NCBI GenBank assembly: GCA_902785075.1
Contig: CACZXN010000019.1
Coordinates: 1-37,633, forward strand
From: an uncultured Bacteroidales bacterium
GTDB lineage: Bacteria; Bacteroidota; Bacteroidia; Bacteroidales; Bacteroidaceae
Direction: 5' to 3'
Length of the DNA: 37,633 nt
A program made the position numbers and the translations under genes. This document shows, one piece after another, positions 1 through 8,622 of the stretch. The first letter of the stretch is position 1, and the number at the start of each line of letters is the position of its first letter. The notes below the pieces were generated by a model, which saw nothing but the letters and a program-made list of their open reading frames with translations, was not told the DNA's origin and did no database searches.

Positions 1-322
1 CCTAATAGCCAGAGTGGACGAGGTCATCGCTCAGTATGCAGACATTGCTTCCGTCAATACTACCAGTGCATACACACGACTTGTGAAGGCACGCGACTAC
101 TATAGCGGTGATTCAAAAATCAAGAACGACACCGTCATCCTTAACTCCATCAAGCAGTTGACATCATATCTTGACAAGCTACTGAGTCTGACCTCCGGTA
201 TTGATGAGATAACAGCTGTGAAAGAGGCAAACAGCAAATACTATAATTTGCAAGGCCAGCAAATCGACTCCTTACATAAAGGTATTCATATCATCAATGG
301 AAAGAAAGTACTGGTGAGGTGA
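1..322 (+). CDS. C-terminal end of a secreted Bacteroidales protein (partial)
   Basis: The reading frame is open from the window edge, so the GTG at 14 is probably internal and the gene starts upstream. What remains is about 105 residues. The last 40 carry a YYNLQGQ motif, a short linker, a GIHIINGKK motif and a basic end (VLVR). This is the compact C-terminal domain found on many exported Prevotella proteins and is thought to act in sorting or surface attachment. The preceding helical part (NSIKQLTSYLDKLLSL) gives no family. The stop codon lies directly against a tandem repeat array. Function of the whole protein cannot be told from this fragment. Confidence 0.75.
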   Translation, partial: LIARVDEVIAQYADIASVNTTSAYTRLVKARDYYSGDSKIKNDTVILNSIKQLTSYLDKLLSLTSGIDEITAVKEANSKYYNLQGQQIDSLHKGIHIINGKKVLVR

Positions 323-325
323 AGG

Positions 326-720
326 GCTGGAGAGCTGTAGAGCTGTAGAGCTGTAGAGCTGTAGGGCTGTAGAACTGTAGGGCTAAGGACTGTAGAGCTA
401 AGGGCTGTAGAGCTGTAGAGCTGTAGAGCTGTAGAGCTGGAGAACTGGAGAGCTAAGGGCTGTAGAGCTAAGGACTGTAGAGCTAAGGACTGTAGAGCTA
501 AGAACTGTAGAAAAAGGGCTGTAGAGCTGTAGAGCTGTAGAGCTGTAGAACTGTAGGGCTGTAGAACTGTAGAGCTGGAGAGCTGGAGAGCTGGAGAACT
601 AAGGGCTGTAGAGCTGTAGGGCTGTAGGGCTGTAGAACTGTAGGGCTGGAGAGCTGTAGAATTGTAGAGCTAAGGACTGTAGGGCTAAGGACTGTAGAGC
701 TAAGGACTGTAGAATTGTAG
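326..720. repeat. Degenerate octamer tandem array, left arm
   Basis: About 395 bp of head-to-tail short units with consensus AGCTGTAG and variants GGCTGTAG, AACTGTAG, GACTGTAG, AGCTGGAG and the 7-mer AGCTAAG. There are roughly 50 units, counted by eye. There are no spacers, so it is not a CRISPR array. It fills the whole gap between the upstream stop codon and the ATG of the four-helix-bundle gene, ending 3 bp before that ATG. A matching array lies on the other side of the gene. Confidence 0.95.
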
Positions 721-723
721 GAT

Positions 724-1116
724 ATGGAAGTAAAATTGTTTTATAAGAACTTGAAGGTGTATCAAGATGCTAAGGGATTAGTGAATGATGTATATAAACT
801 GATGAAGAAATTCCCAGCAGAGGAACGTTTTGGTCTTTGTGATCAATTAAGAAGGGCAATTATCTCTGTTCCATCGAATATTGTTGAAGGATTATCCAGA
901 CAATCGGATAAAGAGAAACATAATTTCCTAAACATAGCTTATGGTTCATTGATGGAGACTTTATGCCAACTTGATATTGCTACCGACCTCGGATATATTA
1001 CGGAGGAAGAGCTAAAAGATGTAGAGCTAAGAGCCGTAGATTTGATTCGTATGTTAAAAGGAATAATGAGGAAGTTGGACTGTAGAGCTAAGAGCTGTAG
1101 GACTGTAGAGCTGTAG
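724..1116 (+). CDS. Four-helix-bundle protein, S23/IVP family
   Basis: This 130-residue protein belongs to the S23 ribosomal/23S rRNA intervening-sequence protein family. It shows the usual start (FYKNLKVYQDAKGLV), then DQLRRAIISVPSNIVEG, the centre (FLNIAYGSLMETLCQLDIA) and a last amphipathic helix. Family members form small helical bundles; some are encoded within 23S rRNA insertions and the related Avd protein binds a retroelement reverse transcriptase, but the function of most is unknown. The natural family end is near MRKL. The last 12 residues and the TAG stop are read from the repeat array that begins there. The gene is flanked on both sides by the same octamer array, which makes a role linked to the repeats possible but unproven. 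It sits directly against the left array with no visible promoter or Shine-Dalgarno site. Confidence 0.9.
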   Translation: MEVKLFYKNLKVYQDAKGLVNDVYKLMKKFPAEERFGLCDQLRRAIISVPSNIVEGLSRQSDKEKHNFLNIAYGSLMETLCQLDIATDLGYITEEELKDVELRAVDLIRMLKGIMRKLDCRAKSCRTVEL

Positions 1117-1497
1117 GACTGTAGAGCTGTAGGGCTGGAGGGATGGAGAGCTAAGAGCTAAGGGCTGGAGAGCTGTAGGACTGTAGAGCTGTAGAACTGT
1201 AGGGCTGTAGAGCTGTAGGGCTGTAGAGCTAAGGGCTGGAGGGCTGTAGAACTGTAGAGCTGTAGGAATGGAGAGCTAAGAGCTGTAGGACTGTAGAGCT
1301 GTAGAAAAAAGGGCTGTAGAGCTAAGGGCTGTAGAGCTGTAGGACTGTAGAGCTGTAGAGCTGTAGAGCTAAGGACTGTAGAGCTGGAGAGCTGTAGGAC
1401 TGGAGAGCTGTAGGACTGAAGAGCTGTAGAGCTGTAGGACTGTAGAGCTGTAGAAAAAAGGGCTGTAGAACTGGAGAGCTGTAGAGATAAGAAATAA
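1079..1497. repeat. Degenerate octamer tandem array, right arm
   Basis: This array uses the same unit family and orientation as the left arm (AGCTGTAG with GACTGTAG, GGCTGTAG, AGCTGGAG and AGCTAAG variants), with roughly 50 units over about 420 bp. It starts inside the 3' end of the four-helix-bundle gene and supplies its last codons and stop. A few interruptions of the type AAAAAAGGGCTG occur, as in the left arm. It ends at GAGATAAGAAATAAATAAA before the transporter gene. Confidence 0.95.
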
Positions 1498-1559
1498 ATA
1501 AAAATAACATCCCCTTTTGGGGGCGTGTGCTTGAAAACCACGCTAAAAAAACAAGAAAC

Positions 1560-2351
1560 ATGAAACAAAACAAATCAGAGAGCGCTACAATTGTTGGCAA
1601 TCCGTCATCCCCTTTTAAAGGGGACAAAAAAAGAACTTATGTGAGTATTTCCTTCATGCTGATGGGAATCCTCTTCTGTGTATGTCTTATCACTTCTAAC
1701 CTGCTTGAGACCAAGGTGTTCCGCGTCTATGGCGACATCTCACTCACCTGCGGTTTCATTATCTTCCCTATCTCGTACATTCTCAATGACTGTATTGCAG
1801 AAGTATGGGGGTATCGTAAAGCCCGACTGATTATCTGGGCGGGGTTCTTGATGAATTTCTTCGTCGTTTTAATGGGAGCCATTGCCTGTTATCTCCCTGC
1901 GCTCGACCCAGAGAGCGATCTTGCCTTCCGCCAGACATTCATGTTTGCACCCCAAGTCACTATGGCCAGCTTCATCGCCTTCGTGATAGGATCGTTCCTC
2001 AATGCATGGGTGATGAGCAAGATGAAATTAGCAAACAGGAACAAAGGACATAAAAACTATTATTTCTCCCTCAGAGCCATCGCATCTACTATTGTAGGCG
2101 AAAGTGCTGACTCCATCATCTTCTTCCCATTGGCCTTCTACATCTTCCCTACTATTATCGAAGGTGCTCCCAAAGTACCGTTCGAGGTACTGATCAGCCT
2201 AATGGTCACCCAAGTCATTGCTAAGACACTCTACGAGATTGTCGCACTGCCAATCACCATCCGTGTGGTCAACTACGTGAAGAAACATGAGGGTACCGAT
2301 GTATATGATGATGACGTATCGTACAACGCATTTAAGATAAAAGAACTATAA
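1560..2351 (+). CDS. Queuosine precursor transporter (YhhQ/QueT type, DUF165)
   Basis: This multi-pass inner-membrane protein (263 residues from this ATG) imports queuosine precursors such as preQ0 or preQ1. Family marks are the segment ITSNLLETKVF after the first helix, the motif SYILNDCIAEVWGYRKAR, the ASFIAFVIGSFLNAWVMSK helix and ASTIVGESADSIIFFPLAF. About six hydrophobic stretches are visible. The ATG at 1560 follows an A-rich leader and is preferred over an in-frame start at 1527. The N-terminus is about 30 residues long before the first helix, and part of it (PSSPFKGD) is read from a palindromic repeat also seen upstream at 1508, so it may be a repeat insertion. queF follows after a 312-bp repeat tract, which fits a precursor-salvage pathway. 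Confidence 0.9.
   Translation: MKQNKSESATIVGNPSSPFKGDKKRTYVSISFMLMGILFCVCLITSNLLETKVFRVYGDISLTCGFIIFPISYILNDCIAEVWGYRKARLIIWAGFLMNFFVVLMGAIACYLPALDPESDLAFRQTFMFAPQVTMASFIAFVIGSFLNAWVMSKMKLANRNKGHKNYYFSLRAIASTIVGESADSIIFFPLAFYIFPTIIEGAPKVPFEVLISLMVTQVIAKTLYEIVALPITIRVVNYVKKHEGTDVYDDDVSYNAFKIKEL
1606..1624. repeat. Palindromic repeat copy inside the transporter N-terminus
   Basis: The sequence CATCCCCTTTTAAAGGGGA has a near-perfect dyad (CCCCTTTTAAAGGGG) and lies in frame in the first 25 codons of the transporter. A related copy, CATCCCCTTTTGGGGGCG, lies upstream of the gene at 1508-1525. I read it as a dispersed intergenic repeat that has entered the 5' end of the coding region. Confidence 0.55.
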
Positions 2352-2657
2352 TAGGTGAGAGGTGAGAGGTGAGAGTCGGAAGGCTGAAGGCTGAAGGCTG
2401 AAGGCTGAAGGCTGAAGGCTGAAGGCTGAAGGCTGAGGGATGAAACGAAGGCTGAGGGATGAGGGATGAGGGGCGAATTCTGGTTAAGGGTTAAGGGTTA
2501 AGGATTCAAGATTCAAGATTCAAGATTCAAGATTCAGGATTCAGGATTCAAGAGTCAAGGTTCAGGATTCAGGATTCAGGATTCAAGATTCAAGATTCAG
2601 GATTCAAGATTCAGGATTCAAGAGTCAAGAGTCAGGATTCAAGATTAAGAAAGATAA
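2352..2657. repeat. Composite heptamer tandem arrays
   Basis: The whole 306-bp gap between the transporter and queF consists of successive blocks of different 7-bp units, all in the same orientation: GGTGAGA (3 copies), GGCTGAA (about 8), GGGATGA (several), GGTTAAG (3), then a long run of GATTCAA/GATTCAG/GAGTCAA (over 20). There are no spacers and no coding potential. Blocks of one unit change abruptly into blocks of the next. Confidence 0.95.
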
Positions 2658-2663
2658 GATAAT

Positions 2664-3122
2664 ATGGAACGAAATGAAGAAGGTTTGCAGTCATTAGGAC
2701 GTAAGACCGAATATAAGACCGACTATGCACCAGAGGTGTTAGAAACATTTGTGAACAAACACCCAGAGAATGACTACTGGGTACAATTCAACTGTCCGGA
2801 ATTTACCAGTCTCTGTCCCATCACCGGTCAGCCCGACTTTGCAGAGATACGTATCAGCTACCTACCCGACCAACGAATGGTTGAAAGCAAGAGTCTGAAA
2901 CTCTATCTCTTCAGTTTCCGCAATCATGGAGACTTTCATGAAGACTGTGTCAATGTCATTATGAAAGACCTTATCCGTCTGATGGACCCTAAGTACATAG
3001 AAGTGACAGGGTTCTTCACCCCACGTGGCGGCATTTCAATCTATCCATATGCCAATTATGGACGTCCAGGTACCAAATACGCAGAACTGGCCACTTATCG
3101 AATGCAGAATCATAACCTGTAA
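2664..3122 (+). CDS. queF: NADPH-dependent 7-cyano-7-deazaguanine reductase QueF
   Basis: QueF reduces preQ0 to preQ1 with NADPH in cytosolic queuosine synthesis. The 152-residue length fits the single-domain (YkvM/B. subtilis) type. The catalytic segment [13 protein letters not shown] carries the nucleophilic Cys (residue 51) and the Asp seven residues on. The substrate-binding stretch [20 protein letters not shown] and the end [11 protein letters not shown] are typical. No queC, queD or queE is seen in the window. The neighbouring transporter suggests that precursor is taken up. An 11-bp gap to the DUF4421 gene suggests cotranscription. Confidence 0.97.
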   Translation: MERNEEGLQSLGRKTEYKTDYAPEVLETFVNKHPENDYWVQFNCPEFTSLCPITGQPDFAEIRISYLPDQRMVESKSLKLYLFSFRNHGDFHEDCVNVIMKDLIRLMDPKYIEVTGFFTPRGGISIYPYANYGRPGTKYAELATYRMQNHNL

Positions 3123-3133
3123 TCACTACATAC

Positions 3134-4234
3134 ATGAAACAAAAGATCCTCATACTCGCATTAATGATGCTCCCCATGACTGCATGGGGACAGGGATTGA
3201 CTCAATGGGTATTGGATCGTCTTGACTCGATGGCTACCAAAGGAATCGATCGTAACTACATCGACCTACCCAAGCATCCATGGACAATAGAAGCCCGTAT
3301 CACGGAAAGTAACTCAAGGATGAACATGACGTCCAGATGGGAAGATGAAGAAGAATTAGACGGTACGGCAGACTTCAGCATCACAACCCATAATGGCTAT
3401 CATCCTGCGTTAGGATTGAAAATCAGTTATCGAGGGACAGGCATCGGTTTTTCCAAGCGGTTGAGCAGCAAAGGCTCCAGTTTCTCCTTTAACTCAACGA
3501 GTGGACATTATGGATTTAATTTAAGCCTGAAATCATTCGAAAACACCAATGCAGATTTCCTCGCATCAGGTTATGAAGAAGGCGTCCCTACTCAACTACA
3601 AGACAATTTAGAGGTGGAGCATCCTATCAAGGTACGTTCACAGTTCCTTGATGCCTACTACATGTTCAACGGCTCACACTACTCATACGCAGCAGCCAAT
3701 AAGCCAGGACTGATACAGCGGCGCTCAGCTGGTTCGGTGGTAGCAGGCATCATGTATTATCACGCCAGTGTGGACTTCATCAGTAACAACATCTCTAACG
3801 TCATCTTAAACATACTGATGCACAACATCGGAAAACAAAAGATGTCACAAGCCAGTATTGGGGTTGGGTATGCTTATAATTGGGTACCAGCACGCGGATG
3901 GTTGATCGGTGCTGTAGTCATGCCTATGTTCACTTTCTATAACCGCACTAAAACCTATCGCTATGAAGTGACTTATATTGGAGACAAAGAAATTGAAGAT
4001 GATGATTTTTTTGAAGAAGGTGATGACATGTTCTTAGTGTCAGATCCAATGATAGAGCGCACCCCTAACAAATTAGAGTTCAACTATGACGGTCGCTTAT
4101 CCATTATCCGTAACTGGGAACGTTTCCATGTACGGCTAACTGGTCAATACCACCATTTCACTTATGGAAACGACGACACCCACGGATGGCTTTCAGACTG
4201 GTCTGCTTATCTATCTCTGGGTTATCGGTTTTAA
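3134..4234 (+). CDS. DUF4421 outer-membrane protein
   Basis: The 366-residue product starts with a signal peptide (KILILALMMLPMTAWGQ). The rest is rich in alternating aromatic/polar strands and ends in LSLGYRF, with a terminal Phe as in outer-membrane beta-barrels. The segment HPALGLKISYRGTGIGFSK and the body match the DUF4421 family of Bacteroidetes. An acidic loop (EIEDDDFFEEGDD) near residue 285 is probably exposed. Its substrate is unknown. It lies 11 bp after queF, but nothing in it points to a queuosine role. Confidence 0.8.
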   Translation: MKQKILILALMMLPMTAWGQGLTQWVLDRLDSMATKGIDRNYIDLPKHPWTIEARITESNSRMNMTSRWEDEEELDGTADFSITTHNGYHPALGLKISYRGTGIGFSKRLSSKGSSFSFNSTSGHYGFNLSLKSFENTNADFLASGYEEGVPTQLQDNLEVEHPIKVRSQFLDAYYMFNGSHYSYAAANKPGLIQRRSAGSVVAGIMYYHASVDFISNNISNVILNILMHNIGKQKMSQASIGVGYAYNWVPARGWLIGAVVMPMFTFYNRTKTYRYEVTYIGDKEIEDDDFFEEGDDMFLVSDPMIERTPNKLEFNYDGRLSIIRNWERFHVRLTGQYHHFTYGNDDTHGWLSDWSAYLSLGYRF

Positions 4235-4339
4235 GTGACTGCACTCACAAATCGGTCATTTTTCATCGACCTAGGTGAATTTCTTATGTTCAACAAAAAA
4301 AAAATTGCAAATCGTAAATGGTATTTGGAAAACATTTAC

Positions 4340-4347
4340 TAACTTTG
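4340..4347 (+). promoter_or_regulatory. -7 box of the pgk promoter
   Basis: TAACTTTG matches the Bacteroidetes primary-sigma -7 box TAnnTTTG and lies about 50 bp before the pgk ATG in an AT-rich leader. A TTTG at the usual -33 spacing is not clear. It probably drives pgk and the four genes after it. Confidence 0.6.
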
Positions 4348-4397
4348 CATTCAAATATGTGCTTAAATTTTTAATTTTTTAATTAAAACGTAATAGT

Positions 4398-5663
4398 ATG
4401 AATATCAAAGATTACAACTTCGACGGCAAAAAAGCTATCGTACGTGTTGACTTCAACGTGCCTATTCAGGACGGAAAGATCACAGACATGACTCGTATCA
4501 ACGGTGCAGCTCCAACTCTCAAACTGATTCTTGAGAAAGGTGGAAGCCTTATCATCATGTCACACATGGGTAAGCCAAAAGGCAAAAAGAAACCAGAACT
4601 CTCACTCAGCCAGATTGTTGACGCAGTAAGCCAGACTCTGGGTGTTCCTGTTAAGTTCGCTCCAGACTGTGCTGACGCATCAGAAGCTGCAGCAGCCCTG
4701 AAGAAAGGTGAGGTATTGTTGCTTGAAAACCTCCGTTACTATCCAGAGGAAGAAGGCAAACCTGTAGGTATAGAGAAAGATGATCCTGCATATGAGGATG
4801 CTAAGAAAGAAATGAAAGGTCGTCAGAAGGACTTCGCAAAGAAGTTGGCTTCATACGCTGACTGTTATGTGATGGATGCCTTCGGAACAGCTCACCGCAA
4901 GCATGCATCTACAGCAGTCATCGCTGACTACTTCGATGCAGACAACAAGATGTTAGGCCTGTTGATGGAGAAGGAAGTACAAGCTGTTGATAATGTCCTC
5001 AGCAACATCAAGCGTCCATTCGTTGCCATTATGGGTGGTTCAAAGGTTTCTACCAAGATCGGTATCATTGAGAACCTTCTCGGTAAGGTAGATAAGCTCA
5101 TCCTCTGTGGTGGTATGACTTATACATTCATGAAGGCTCACGGTGGTAACATCGGCAACTCAATTGTTGAGCTTGACAAGCTCGACGTAGCTCTCGGTGT
5201 AGAGGAAATGGCAAAGAAGAACGGTGTTGAACTCGTTCTCGGTGAAGACTCTGTATGCTGCACTGGCTACGACTTCTCTACTTTCTCAGTTAAGCCAGGT
5301 GCTCAGATCAAGACTTTCCCATCAAACGCTATCGAAGACGGATGGGACGGCCTCGATGCAGGACCAAAGAGTCGCGAGAAATTTGCAAAGGCAATCGAAG
5401 GTGCTAAGACTATCCTTTGGAACGGTCCTGCAGGATGCTTCGAATGCGAAGACTTCACTCCAGGTTCACGCGCTGTAGGCGAGGCTGTAGCAAAGGCAAC
5501 AGCTGAAGGAGCATTCTCACTCATCGGTGGTGGTGACTCTGTTGCTTGTGTCAACAAGTTTGGATTGGCAGACAAGGTTTCTTACATCTCAACAGGTGGT
5601 GGTGCACTGCTTGAAGCAATCGAAGGTAAGGTACTTCCAGGTGTAGCTGCTATCAAAGGTTAA
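4398..5663 (+). CDS. pgk: Phosphoglycerate kinase
   Basis: This enzyme of glycolysis transfers phosphate from 1,3-bisphosphoglycerate to ADP in the cytosol. The full-length 421-residue protein shows RVDFNVP at the start, the [16 protein letters not shown] segment, [36 protein letters not shown] and the nucleotide-binding [13 protein letters not shown] with [14 protein letters not shown] near the end. The start follows an AT-rich leader with a -7 box. It heads a compact same-strand cluster: the next gene starts 3 bp after its stop. Confidence 0.98.
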   Translation: MNIKDYNFDGKKAIVRVDFNVPIQDGKITDMTRINGAAPTLKLILEKGGSLIIMSHMGKPKGKKKPELSLSQIVDAVSQTLGVPVKFAPDCADASEAAAALKKGEVLLLENLRYYPEEEGKPVGIEKDDPAYEDAKKEMKGRQKDFAKKLASYADCYVMDAFGTAHRKHASTAVIADYFDADNKMLGLLMEKEVQAVDNVLSNIKRPFVAIMGGSKVSTKIGIIENLLGKVDKLILCGGMTYTFMKAHGGNIGNSIVELDKLDVALGVEEMAKKNGVELVLGEDSVCCTGYDFSTFSVKPGAQIKTFPSNAIEDGWDGLDAGPKSREKFAKAIEGAKTILWNGPAGCFECEDFTPGSRAVGEAVAKATAEGAFSLIGGGDSVACVNKFGLADKVSYISTGGGALLEAIEGKVLPGVAAIKG

Positions 5664-5666
5664 TCA

Positions 5667-6407
5667 GTGAAAGTATCTATTTCAATACTGTTAACAGCTG
5701 TCGTACTGAGCATGTTCAGCGCATGCCAGTACGGCAGTGTTGATAATACAGGAACAAGAGCAGACTCCGATTCAACGACTATCCACATTGCTGTGCTACC
5801 TACAGCGGAATGTCAACCTTTCTATGTAGCACAGCAGCGGGGATTGTACGACTCGTTGGGGATTAGCGTATGTCTTGATACATTCTTTGCCGCTATGGAT
5901 GCAGATACAGCCTTTATGAACAACCAGGTGCAGCTGTTGATATCCGACTCCCTAAAAGCCCGGTATCTCAACCGTTTGGTTCAAAAAGACTCTATCGTTT
6001 CCATTATCTCAGACACCTTACGGCTATCGATGATGACAGGCAAACCCACCCGAATCAAGTCAATCAACAGCCTAAAAGAGAAAATCATTGCGGTAACACG
6101 CAACTCTGCTATCGACTACTTTGCCGATCAGACCATGGACAAAGCCAAAATAAAACGAGAGTATCTCAATCGCCCACAAATTAACAACATCGCACTAAGA
6201 GCAGACATGCTTAACCTGAACCAGTTTGACGGTGCCATCTTACCCGAACCGTTCGCTACTCAATGTGAAGCATTAGGTGCCTATCGGATAAACAGTACAA
6301 AGGAACCCCTCATGCGAGTGCTGGTCAAATCAAGTGTGATGAAGAAACGCAAACAAGACATCCAGAAAATTATTGAAGCCTACTCGATTGCCAAACATGT
6401 CGAATAA
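5667..6407 (+). CDS. Substrate-binding lipoprotein, ABC-transporter type (SsuA/NMT1-like)
   Basis: The 246-residue protein has a lipoprotein signal (lipobox FSAC, Cys about residue 20) and a periplasmic-binding fold of the SsuA/ThiY/NMT1 kind: IHIAVLPTAECQPFYVAQQ near the start, then QRGLYDSLGI, and DGAILPEPFATQ. The start is GTG, 3 bp after the pgk stop; no better ATG fits the signal peptide. No permease or ATPase gene is nearby, so the binding protein is an orphan here and its ligand is unknown. Its end overlaps the next gene by 11 bp, supporting translation as one unit. Confidence 0.8.
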   Translation: MKVSISILLTAVVLSMFSACQYGSVDNTGTRADSDSTTIHIAVLPTAECQPFYVAQQRGLYDSLGISVCLDTFFAAMDADTAFMNNQVQLLISDSLKARYLNRLVQKDSIVSIISDTLRLSMMTGKPTRIKSINSLKEKIIAVTRNSAIDYFADQTMDKAKIKREYLNRPQINNIALRADMLNLNQFDGAILPEPFATQCEALGAYRINSTKEPLMRVLVKSSVMKKRKQDIQKIIEAYSIAKHVE

Positions 6408-8622
6408 GAATATATATAGCGAACTGCAAGACGGAAACCTGGTTGATGCACTGATGATGCTGAAGACCAAGGTTGACCATTTAGGGGACTGGCAACTCCA
6501 ACAAGAGTTGGAACAAATCCAATCCACCTATACTTCCATGCTATCGTATCTGACACAAGGCATCGAAGACCCAGAGGCGATGAACATACGCGGGAAACTG
6601 ATTCAGCAGGCCTATTCTATCAATGACAGAGCCAACCGCTCCATCACCTTAAGGAAGCAACCGTTCAACAAGTATTGTCAGACTTATACAACCAGTAGGG
6701 CTGAAAGTATTGATGTTCCAACGACCGTGGTAGCATTAGAGACCATCGGAACCACCATGAAGGATTTAAAATCCGACGAAATGCGTGAAAGCATCCGCCG
6801 TCATGATATGGAACAGACCATCAAGCAGCGAGACGAACTAATGGGAAAGTTGTTTGACCATACATGGACTTCCGATATCTGGACAAAAAGCGATTATGCC
6901 AATTATTCCAACCTCTTCGCAAGTGAGCAACTGCCAGCATCAGACAAAGCTATCATCGTCAGTGCGATTACACTGGCATGCTACGAGCTGTTTGATGTAC
7001 AGAAACTGATGCTATTATTCGATGTCTATCTGCATCATGACATCGAAATCAGCCAACGGGCACTTGTAGGATTACTCCTACTTATTATCCGCTATGACAA
7101 CCGCCTGACCTATTATCCACAAGTAAAATCGCGGTTCAGCCTCTATTGTGAGAACCACCAGTTTGTGGAAGACTGCTTCCGCATCTTTATGCAATTGCAG
7201 TACAGCAAGATGACTGACGCTGTCACAGCCAAGATGACTAACGACATTATGCCAGCCATCCTACGTTCGTCACGTTTCAATGGAATTGACCTTCGCAAAC
7301 TCGACAGCGAGTTGACCAAGAATGGAGAGAACCCTGAGTGGCATCAAAATACCAAGGATGACAGCAAAGCAGAGAAGAAAATGCGGCAAATGGCTGACAT
7401 GCAGACCGAAGGTGCAGATGTCTATTGGACATCATTTGTTTCACTCAAAGGATTTCCTTTCTTCCAACAACTCTACCATTGGGTAGCACCATTCTCGTTT
7501 GAATACCCAGAACCATATCGGTTGGCCAACTCTATGCGGCCAGAGATCCTGAAAACAGTAACGACACTTTTCCAACTCGCTCCCTTCTGCAGCAGCGACA
7601 TGTTTTCCTTCATCTTCATGATTGAAAGTGTGAAACAAATGGGACAAGACGTGATTGCCGACCAAATCAATTCGCAGTTGAACGAAGAAGGAGCACAAGA
7701 CCTGTTTGAACACATCAAACCACGTGAACGTAAGGCTATTGATGTATCACGTTGCTACATCTACGACCTCTACAGATTGTTCAAAGCCTATCCATACCAT
7801 AGTCAACTGTTTGACCCGTTCTGCAAGCAGTTTGTCAACTTCTCCCCACTCTACTTTGACATTCTCAAACCACTCGCTGAAAACTATGACGAAACCCTCT
7901 CACTGGCAGAGTTCATGATGCGACGAGGAGAATACCACGATGCCATCGCCCTCTTCGGTCATCTCAATCCGAAAGAGCGCGAAGAAGACAGCGACCTGTG
8001 GCAGAAGATGGGATTCTGCCTACAAAAGATCGGAGATAGCGAGACGGCCATCAAGATGTACACCACAGCCTATCAACTGAATCCAAACTCGAAATGGACC
8101 ATCCAACATCTTGCACAGACAGCCTTCGATGACAAAGACTATGCGCTGGCTCTGACATATATCGATATCATCCTCAAAGAAGACGAAGACAATCTAAAGT
8201 GGCTGAGCCGGAAAGCAGAATGTTTGTTCGGTATGGAACAATATGAAGACAGCATTCCTACCCTTTACAAGATAGCCTATCTCGACGAGCAGTCGGAAAA
8301 GGCACAAGAGATGCTCGCATGGGGGCTACTGATGACTGGCAACACGGAGAAAGCAACAAAGATACACAGCGAACTGATGGAACAAAACCCTTCGGTTCGC
8401 AACAACATCAATCTGGCGCATCTCCTTATCTTAAAAGGAGAAATACAAGAAGCCTATCATCTCTATGACGCAGCCTATCAACTGGCAAAGGACGAGGAGG
8501 AGTTTCGCAAGGCATTCTGGGAATGGAAGAATTATCTGGAGAGAATTGGACTGGATGCAGGCAAATTGCAGTTATTGTTCGATACAGTAAGAACCATCAG
8601 AAACGGAGGGCAAAGTGATTAG
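6397..8622 (+). CDS. Large tetratricopeptide-repeat protein
   Basis: This 741-residue protein has no signal peptide. Residues about 515-720 carry several TPR units (for example ETAIKMYTTAYQLNPNSKWT and DYALALTYIDIILKEDEDN). The N-terminal two thirds are helical and unrecognised. I chose the ATG at 6397, which overlaps the previous gene by 11 bp, rather than an upstream TTG at 6373. The end overlaps the RNA methyltransferase start by 8 bp. TPRs usually mediate protein contacts; no partner can be named. Confidence 0.8.
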   Translation: MSNKNIYSELQDGNLVDALMMLKTKVDHLGDWQLQQELEQIQSTYTSMLSYLTQGIEDPEAMNIRGKLIQQAYSINDRANRSITLRKQPFNKYCQTYTTSRAESIDVPTTVVALETIGTTMKDLKSDEMRESIRRHDMEQTIKQRDELMGKLFDHTWTSDIWTKSDYANYSNLFASEQLPASDKAIIVSAITLACYELFDVQKLMLLFDVYLHHDIEISQRALVGLLLLIIRYDNRLTYYPQVKSRFSLYCENHQFVEDCFRIFMQLQYSKMTDAVTAKMTNDIMPAILRSSRFNGIDLRKLDSELTKNGENPEWHQNTKDDSKAEKKMRQMADMQTEGADVYWTSFVSLKGFPFFQQLYHWVAPFSFEYPEPYRLANSMRPEILKTVTTLFQLAPFCSSDMFSFIFMIESVKQMGQDVIADQINSQLNEEGAQDLFEHIKPRERKAIDVSRCYIYDLYRLFKAYPYHSQLFDPFCKQFVNFSPLYFDILKPLAENYDETLSLAEFMMRRGEYHDAIALFGHLNPKEREEDSDLWQKMGFCLQKIGDSETAIKMYTTAYQLNPNSKWTIQHLAQTAFDDKDYALALTYIDIILKEDEDNLKWLSRKAECLFGMEQYEDSIPTLYKIAYLDEQSEKAQEMLAWGLLMTGNTEKATKIHSELMEQNPSVRNNINLAHLLILKGEIQEAYHLYDAAYQLAKDEEEFRKAFWEWKNYLERIGLDAGKLQLLFDTVRTIRNGGQSD

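Noticed and set aside
326-1497. A CRISPR array
   Set aside because: Units are 7-8 bp with no unique spacers, and no cas genes are present. The Cas4-like domain at 32255 belongs to a nuclease-helicase.
1158-1627. Two minus-strand open frames of 101 and 136 codons in the right octamer array
   Set aside because: They encode only SSTALQ-type low-complexity sequence created by the repeat. The array lacks stops in those frames because of its unit, not because it is coding.
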